A stretch of 64,000 nucleotides of DNA from a bacterium (GTDB lineage: Bacteria; Latescibacterota; Latescibacteria; Latescibacterales; Latescibacteraceae), in contig JAJFUH010000018.1 of the NCBI GenBank assembly GCA_021372535.1, positions 11,641 to 75,640 of the forward strand, in the 5' to 3' direction. A program made the position numbers and the translations under genes. Of this stretch, positions 63,801 through 64,000 are shown one piece after another (within the stretch, counting starts at the first letter, position 1; the number at the start of each line of letters is the position of its first letter). A model generated the notes under the pieces. The model was given only the letters and a program-made list of their open reading frames with translations, made no database searches and had not been told where the DNA came from.

Positions 63801-63891
63801 GAAGTACAACGAGCTCGTTTTTAAGGGGCTCCGGGAATTCGAATCGTACAAGTCCTCAGTACTGTTTGTGAGTATCAATCTCGGCTGGTGA
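60868..63891 (+). CDS. very large outer-membrane/surface protein, beta-barrel-like
   Basis: The start is TTG 60868, nine bases after AAGGAG; a second start at 60907 (MQVYIIGIYVFLGFVVSHDA) is possible. The 1007 residues comprise a signal peptide, a long beta-rich region, an Asp/Asn-rich stretch reminiscent of thrombospondin type 3 calcium loops (GNDEDHDGIADNNKNNNDIA and GNDYNNNTIPDFREDD), and alternating-hydrophobicity strands ending FVSINLGW, a typical barrel terminus. I do not recognise the family by name. A role in outer-membrane structure or adhesion is inference. Confidence 0.83.
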   Translation: MFFYQFSIRKFVGMQVYIIGIYVFLGFVVSHDACAQNIYELRKLSEKDWLAMSTEERLRAIGTANSQAGNQTFLGNFGQFNSMSRKWGYNFYEMNDSYQNYSFRGFENYNVLEERRMKWSYNEFGDRISKMRPTSATVWKETYIGDGTFHVTMPGDYINSVSRGSVDGVWVAREATDDWAVSVVGAGALRTKYTPLTLNIPNINGTRVDFQSANNTVSLVSSALINSYEYGGVLLRGGTIRRNFGVLTLGATYVNEYVVQGSREKGDSWSGTITNYTPVPLVVTIRILDDSPDDATAGPIVYGIRLKVNGKYRDDIIPRIIHDDIIRDKTTANIKNNELGYLRSTSEAGSGKPNQDNVSLNETLPKYADYFYFFDYQKGSNISNVSKNYNTTLAQDYFQFLDPGSSSIQVNGTEAVVYWFDISAIKEYVNRVEAEVTVANDYRIQTAMVYTREISGGHDTTGKIVTFYNSTYWNTVAQAEGNIKDRSNLKTIDVDFGFQVASLIYGFDAGFNLRGFKVNGEFVTNSNHFMFPDGIAGSGEPEYGAVGQAPRTGHKWAVLDHAYYITAQKDWTRIGFTGEIFKMGKFYKPWLDHYISRNQKGGYDSRNSLVRMPLIEDNDDGDMYPDTMYVNRSMGSHISSYEDPDGVFPGNDEDHDGIADNNKNNNDIADYNEPFLMFDSDPDEFVFGNDYNNNTIPDFREDDMKYDTPYDLDRKGYHFSLRYSPVTSVNLTGGSFRTGSVGLSTRTDDDYMKINVNYDVFSIGTLYAEYRYEIIQDNIRDIYVQVGNKFRQNYLLPGISTTIGRFDRDVYYDELEYKDSVVSRFFMSSMIRALPSITMENHVKFEHNHRIEGTMYDSTYQPGETISTLAIVNKLVYTKQLGNWVFSPGIKMRFYKKDHSGTARPGDYYTTRIPLVMLKYVVSPRTRITFGFEGIPGFEFHHRDYVQEENSYHLKTYMWVFENQTTYFGYKIWASTGVKYNELVFKGLREFESYKSSVLFVSINLGW

Positions 63892-63920
63892 AAGGTTTGT
63901 ACCAGACCTGCTCAAGAAAT

Positions 63921-64000
63921 ATAATGGAACGCGGATTGGGCGGATTTGGTTTTAGTACCTGACCGATGTAACATTGTAGGGATAATTCATGAATTACCCC
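63921..64000. repeat. ACGCGGAT remnant and AATTCATGAATT palindrome at the window end
   Basis: ACGCGGATTGGGCGGATTTG at about 63928 resembles the remnants near 1431 and 3007. The last 23 bases (GGATAATTCATGAATTACCCC) form a diverged copy of the 22-bp palindrome at 15746. The window ends inside it. Confidence 0.6.

Overview
The window looks like a chromosomal segment of an uncultured bacterium of the FCB superphylum (Latescibacterota/KSB1/Marinimicrobia-like; an inference). Two secreted proteins carry the C-terminal PNPFNP...GVYFYTVKAG...KTMKMTLLK sorting module typical of that group, and there are large signal-peptide-bearing surface proteins. The ribosomal block rplM-rpsI-rpsB-tsf-pyrH-frr is intact. 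Core genes are roughly balanced in GC, while two accessory islands (9.6-11.4 kb and 15.9-17.7 kb) are strikingly AT-rich, as judged by eye.

Layout. 0-9.6 kb: rsmD, coaD, a GlcD-type FAD oxidase, a TPR lipoprotein-like gene, a leuC/leuD-type dehydratase pair followed by icd, then obg and dprA. 9.8-11.3 kb: AT-rich minus-strand three-gene cassette (TIGR04255-like protein, a 59-residue small protein, a protein with an ITQDCDL motif) behind a consensus promoter. 11.6-15.7 kb: ribosomal protein/translation operon with its own promoter, a folded leader before rpsB and a terminator. 16.0-17.7 kb: a retron (promoter with operator-like inverted repeats, structured msr-msd RNA, XRE-type HTH gene, reverse transcriptase gene with an apparent frameshift). 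17.7-24.3 kb: truncated and intact sorting-domain secreted proteins and a membrane-anchored AraC regulator with a CBM9-like sensor. 24.6-31.8 kb: sfsA, glutathione peroxidase-like, U32 peptidase, MFS transporter, a lipoprotein, PTS EIIA-like protein. 32-40.4 kb: acidic TPR protein, Xaa-Pro peptidase, double thioredoxin-CcdA fusion, DUF1848 protein, degenerate phosphoesterase-like lipoprotein. 40.7-46 kb: tightly coupled nudix-ruvX-mltG-LysM run, then a UvrD/PcrA helicase. 46.4-49 kb: gatC, ridA and an IspH-UbiA fusion. 49-64 kb: repeat-rich spacer, FG-GAP-like and TolB-DUF3160 proteins, CapA-like, HD-domain, cysteine desulfidase, transglutaminase-like and a 1007-residue surface protein.

How the parts work together. 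The retron is the best candidate for an exciting system: ncRNA, HTH protein and RT are consecutive on the minus strand, the promoter puts the RNA start at the a1 repeat, and the HTH protein probably binds the repeats over its own promoter. The RT carries both retron hallmarks (NAxxH and VTG), and its N-terminus is encoded in another frame just upstream. The TIGR04255 cassette is a second, less understood candidate. Intergenic spacers hold several short terminal-inverted-repeat element families (MITE-like) and cruciform REP-like elements, which makes the genome look rich in small mobile or hitchhiking repeats. No tRNA, rRNA, CRISPR array or full transposase gene was seen.
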